A stretch of DNA of 64,000 bases from Phycisphaerae bacterium (GTDB taxonomy: Bacteria; Planctomycetota; Phycisphaerae; JAJVII01), in assembly GCA_022072085.1 (NCBI GenBank), contig JAJVII010000022.1, forward strand, positions 1 through 64,000, given 5' to 3'. Shown in pieces: positions 62,401 to 64,000 of the stretch. Below the pieces are notes generated by a model. The model saw nothing but the letters and a program-made list of their open reading frames with translations. It did no database searches and had not been told where the DNA came from. Both the position numbers and the translations under genes were made by a program. Each line of letters starts with the position of its first letter. Within the stretch, counting starts at the first letter, position 1.

Positions 62401-63999
62401 CTATGCAGGTTGTTCCTTGCGCCGGTTGACCATCGTGTAGAGCACCGGCAGGATGATGAGCGTCAGAGCGAGTGAACTGACAAGGCCGCCGAAGATCACG
62501 GCCACGAGCGGCTTCTGAAGCTCGCTGCCCGAGCCTGTCGCGTAGACCATCGGCAAAAGGCCCAGCAGCGTGGTGGCCGTCGTCATGACCAGCGGGCGGA
62601 TTCGCAGATGGCAGGCCCGCTCCGCGGCTTCGCGGACGCTGGCCCCTTCGGCCCGCAACTGATCCATGAAGCTGACCAGAAGCAGTCCGTTCTCCACCGC
62701 CACGCCCAGCAAGGCGATGAACCCAATCGAAGCCGATACGCTGAGGTTGATGTCCAGCAGCCAGATCGCCGCTATGCCGCCAACGGCGGCGAAGGGAAGA
62801 TTGACGAGGATCAACCCAGCGCTCTTGACGGAATTCAAGGACGCGAACAGCATCAGGAAGATCAGGAAGACGGCTACAGGGACGAGCACCGCCAGTCGTC
62901 TCATGGCCCGCTGCTGGTTCTCGAATTGCCCGCCGAGGGCCAGGCGGTATCCCGTCGGCATGTCCCGCTCGACGGCGGCGAGTTTCTCTTTGGCCTCCTT
63001 CACAAAGGAGCCCGCGTCTCGGCCTCGGATGTTGCACTCGACGATTACTCGCCTCACGGCGTCCTCGCGGCTCACCTGGGCGGGCACCTCGACTTGCGCG
63101 ATCTTCGCCAGTTCACCTAACGGCACGTTGTAGCCGGCGGGCGAGGGAATCATCAGCGAACCGAGCCGGTCGGGCGTGTTACGGCTGTCTTCGGGGAACC
63201 GCACCAGGACATCGAAGCGGCGCTGGCCCTCGTACACAGTGGTCGCCACTTTGCCGCCGACAGCCGTCTCGATCAGCGAGTTGATGTCCTCGGCATTGAT
63301 CTTGTGCCGAGCCATCGCTTGGCGGTTCTGCTGGATTTCCAATTGCGACAAGCCCGAAATCTGCTCGATCTTCACATCCTCGGCACCTTCGATGGACGCC
63401 AGGATCGGGGCGACCTTCTCGCCGATCTCCCGCAGGCGGTCCATATCGTCGCCAATGACCTTGATGGCCAGGTCCGACTTGATGCCGCTGATCAGCTCGT
63501 TGACGCGGAGGGCAATCGGCTGCGAGAACGCAGGTCGGAGCCCCGGAATGGCCGCGAGTTCCGAGTTGATCTCGCGAACCAATCTCTCCCTGGTCATCCC
63601 CTTGGACCACAGGCCCTTGGGCTTCAGCATGATGAGAAGGTCGCTTTGCTCCGGGCCCATCGGGTCTTCGGATATCTCCGCCCGACCGGTCTTGGAGACG
63701 ACGGTGATGATCTCCGGGAACTTCGCCAGAAGCCGCTTCTCGAGCTCGGTGCACTGGGCGGCCGAACCTTCCACACTGGCGGTGGGCAGGCGCACCACAT
63801 TGATGGCCAGCGCCCCTTCATCCAGGGCCGGAAGGAATTCTGTCCCGACTCGGCTCAGCAGCGTGAATCCGCCAACCAGCAGGGCCGCCACGACGACCAG
63901 CGAAACCCATCGCCATTTCATCGCGAGCCGCAGCACCGGTGCGTGCAGACGCTGGAAGAGCCTGACCAGCGGATTCTCGCGCTGCACGCCGACCCCGCG
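62401..63999 (-). CDS. CusA/CzcA-type RND metal efflux pump, C-terminal half
   Basis: The last 532 residues of an inner-membrane heavy-metal efflux pump, continuing past the right edge. Seen: GTEFLPALDEGALAINVVRL (start of the second periplasmic domain), ISGIKSDLAIKVIGDDMDR, AGYNVPLGELAKI, VERDMPTGYRLALGGQFENQ, then TM7-12 with AVFLIFLMLFASLNS, SIGFIALLGVAVENGLLLVS and LSALTLII-like segments to TMVNRRKEQPA. The pump exports Cu, Ag, Zn or Co; selectivity cannot be read from this half. Followed by the P-II-like gene, a well known neighbour. Confidence 0.93.
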   Translation of the reverse strand, partial: RGVGVQRENPLVRLFQRLHAPVLRLAMKWRWVSLVVVAALLVGGFTLLSRVGTEFLPALDEGALAINVVRLPTASVEGSAAQCTELEKRLLAKFPEIITVVSKTGRAEISEDPMGPEQSDLLIMLKPKGLWSKGMTRERLVREINSELAAIPGLRPAFSQPIALRVNELISGIKSDLAIKVIGDDMDRLREIGEKVAPILASIEGAEDVKIEQISGLSQLEIQQNRQAMARHKINAEDINSLIETAVGGKVATTVYEGQRRFDVLVRFPEDSRNTPDRLGSLMIPSPAGYNVPLGELAKIAQVEVPAQVSREDAVRRVIVECNIRGRDAGSFVKEAKEKLAAVERDMPTGYRLALGGQFENQQRAMRRLAVLVPVAVFLIFLMLFASLNSVKSAGLILVNLPFAAVGGIAAIWLLDINLSVSASIGFIALLGVAVENGLLLVSFMDQLRAEGASVREAAERACHLRIRPLVMTTATTLLGLLPMVYATGSGSELQKPLVAVIFGGLVSSLALTLIILPVLYTMVNRRKEQPA

Positions 64000-64000
64000 T

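Overview
The window looks like a chromosome segment of a high-GC planctomycete, most likely class Phycisphaerae. This is an inference from several signs: many exported lipoproteins with Thr-Thr-Gln-Pro linkers, a pseudopilin-like segment in a lipoprotein, TIGR03991-type GlmU, FtsK and dUTPase with ordinary signatures, and an unusual density of intergenic palindromes. No rRNA is present to confirm it.

Layout. (1) 1-9294 is a [NiFe]-hydrogenase locus, all on +: hypF (cut by the left edge), hypC, hypD, hypE, hypA, then the enzyme itself (a fused beta-gamma subunit, a small subunit and a large subunit), a C-terminal maturation protease and hypB. Nearly all accessory proteins for NiFe(CN)2CO assembly plus the enzyme are in one run, which predicts a cytoplasmic, soluble, NAD(P)-linked group-3-type hydrogenase. 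(2) 9295-20096 holds small envelope and housekeeping genes: two von Willebrand-like lipoproteins, two WaaG-like glycosyltransferases, two PhyH-type dioxygenases, an exported 12-repeat beta-propeller, plsY, a lipoprotein and dut. The gaps contain several families of long imperfect palindromes. (3) 20097-33482 has ftsK, a MtaA/UroD-like methyltransferase, an exported BNR/sialidase-like protein, a minus-strand GH20-cupin-GH31 glycan operon, an exported thioredoxin-fold/TPR protein, an amidohydrolase, a lipoprotein and an NAD-dependent epimerase. (4) 33483-43010 has a 940-residue exported protein built from alternating repeats, a propeller-like lipoprotein, GlmU-like, a candidate rod-shaped structured RNA, a membrane-anchored PpiD/SurA-like protein and tRNA-Phe(GAA). 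(5) 43011-61702 is a complete type I-C CRISPR-Cas system: cas3-cas5c-cas8c-cas7c-cas4-cas1-cas2, a leader, and a very large array of 153 repeats and 152 spacers (counted by hand). A C-terminal scrap of a site-specific recombinase lies between tRNA-Phe and cas3. (6) 61703-64000 is the distal flank: a headless gene fragment abutting the last repeat, then on the minus strand a truncated P-II-like gene and the C-terminal half of a CusA-type metal efflux pump.

How the genes work together. Hyp proteins, the protease and HydBG/HydD/HydA form one assembly-plus-enzyme unit. Cas3/5/8/7 form a Cascade with a nuclease-helicase, and Cas4/1/2 form the adaptation module next to the leader. GH20, cupin and GH31 are translationally close and probably degrade an amino-sugar-containing or alpha-linked glycan. 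CusA and the P-II-like protein are an established neighbour pair for metal efflux.

Most noteworthy signals: the array ends in a perfect repeat directly against broken coding sequence; one spacer occurs twice with different lengths; two spacers hit the same ribosome-binding/start motif from opposite strands; one spacer resembles the genome's own interspersed palindromes; a 13-bp-closed, about 210-nt RNA rod; and a pair of inverted homologous palindromes with a 26-nt arm in opposite orientations.
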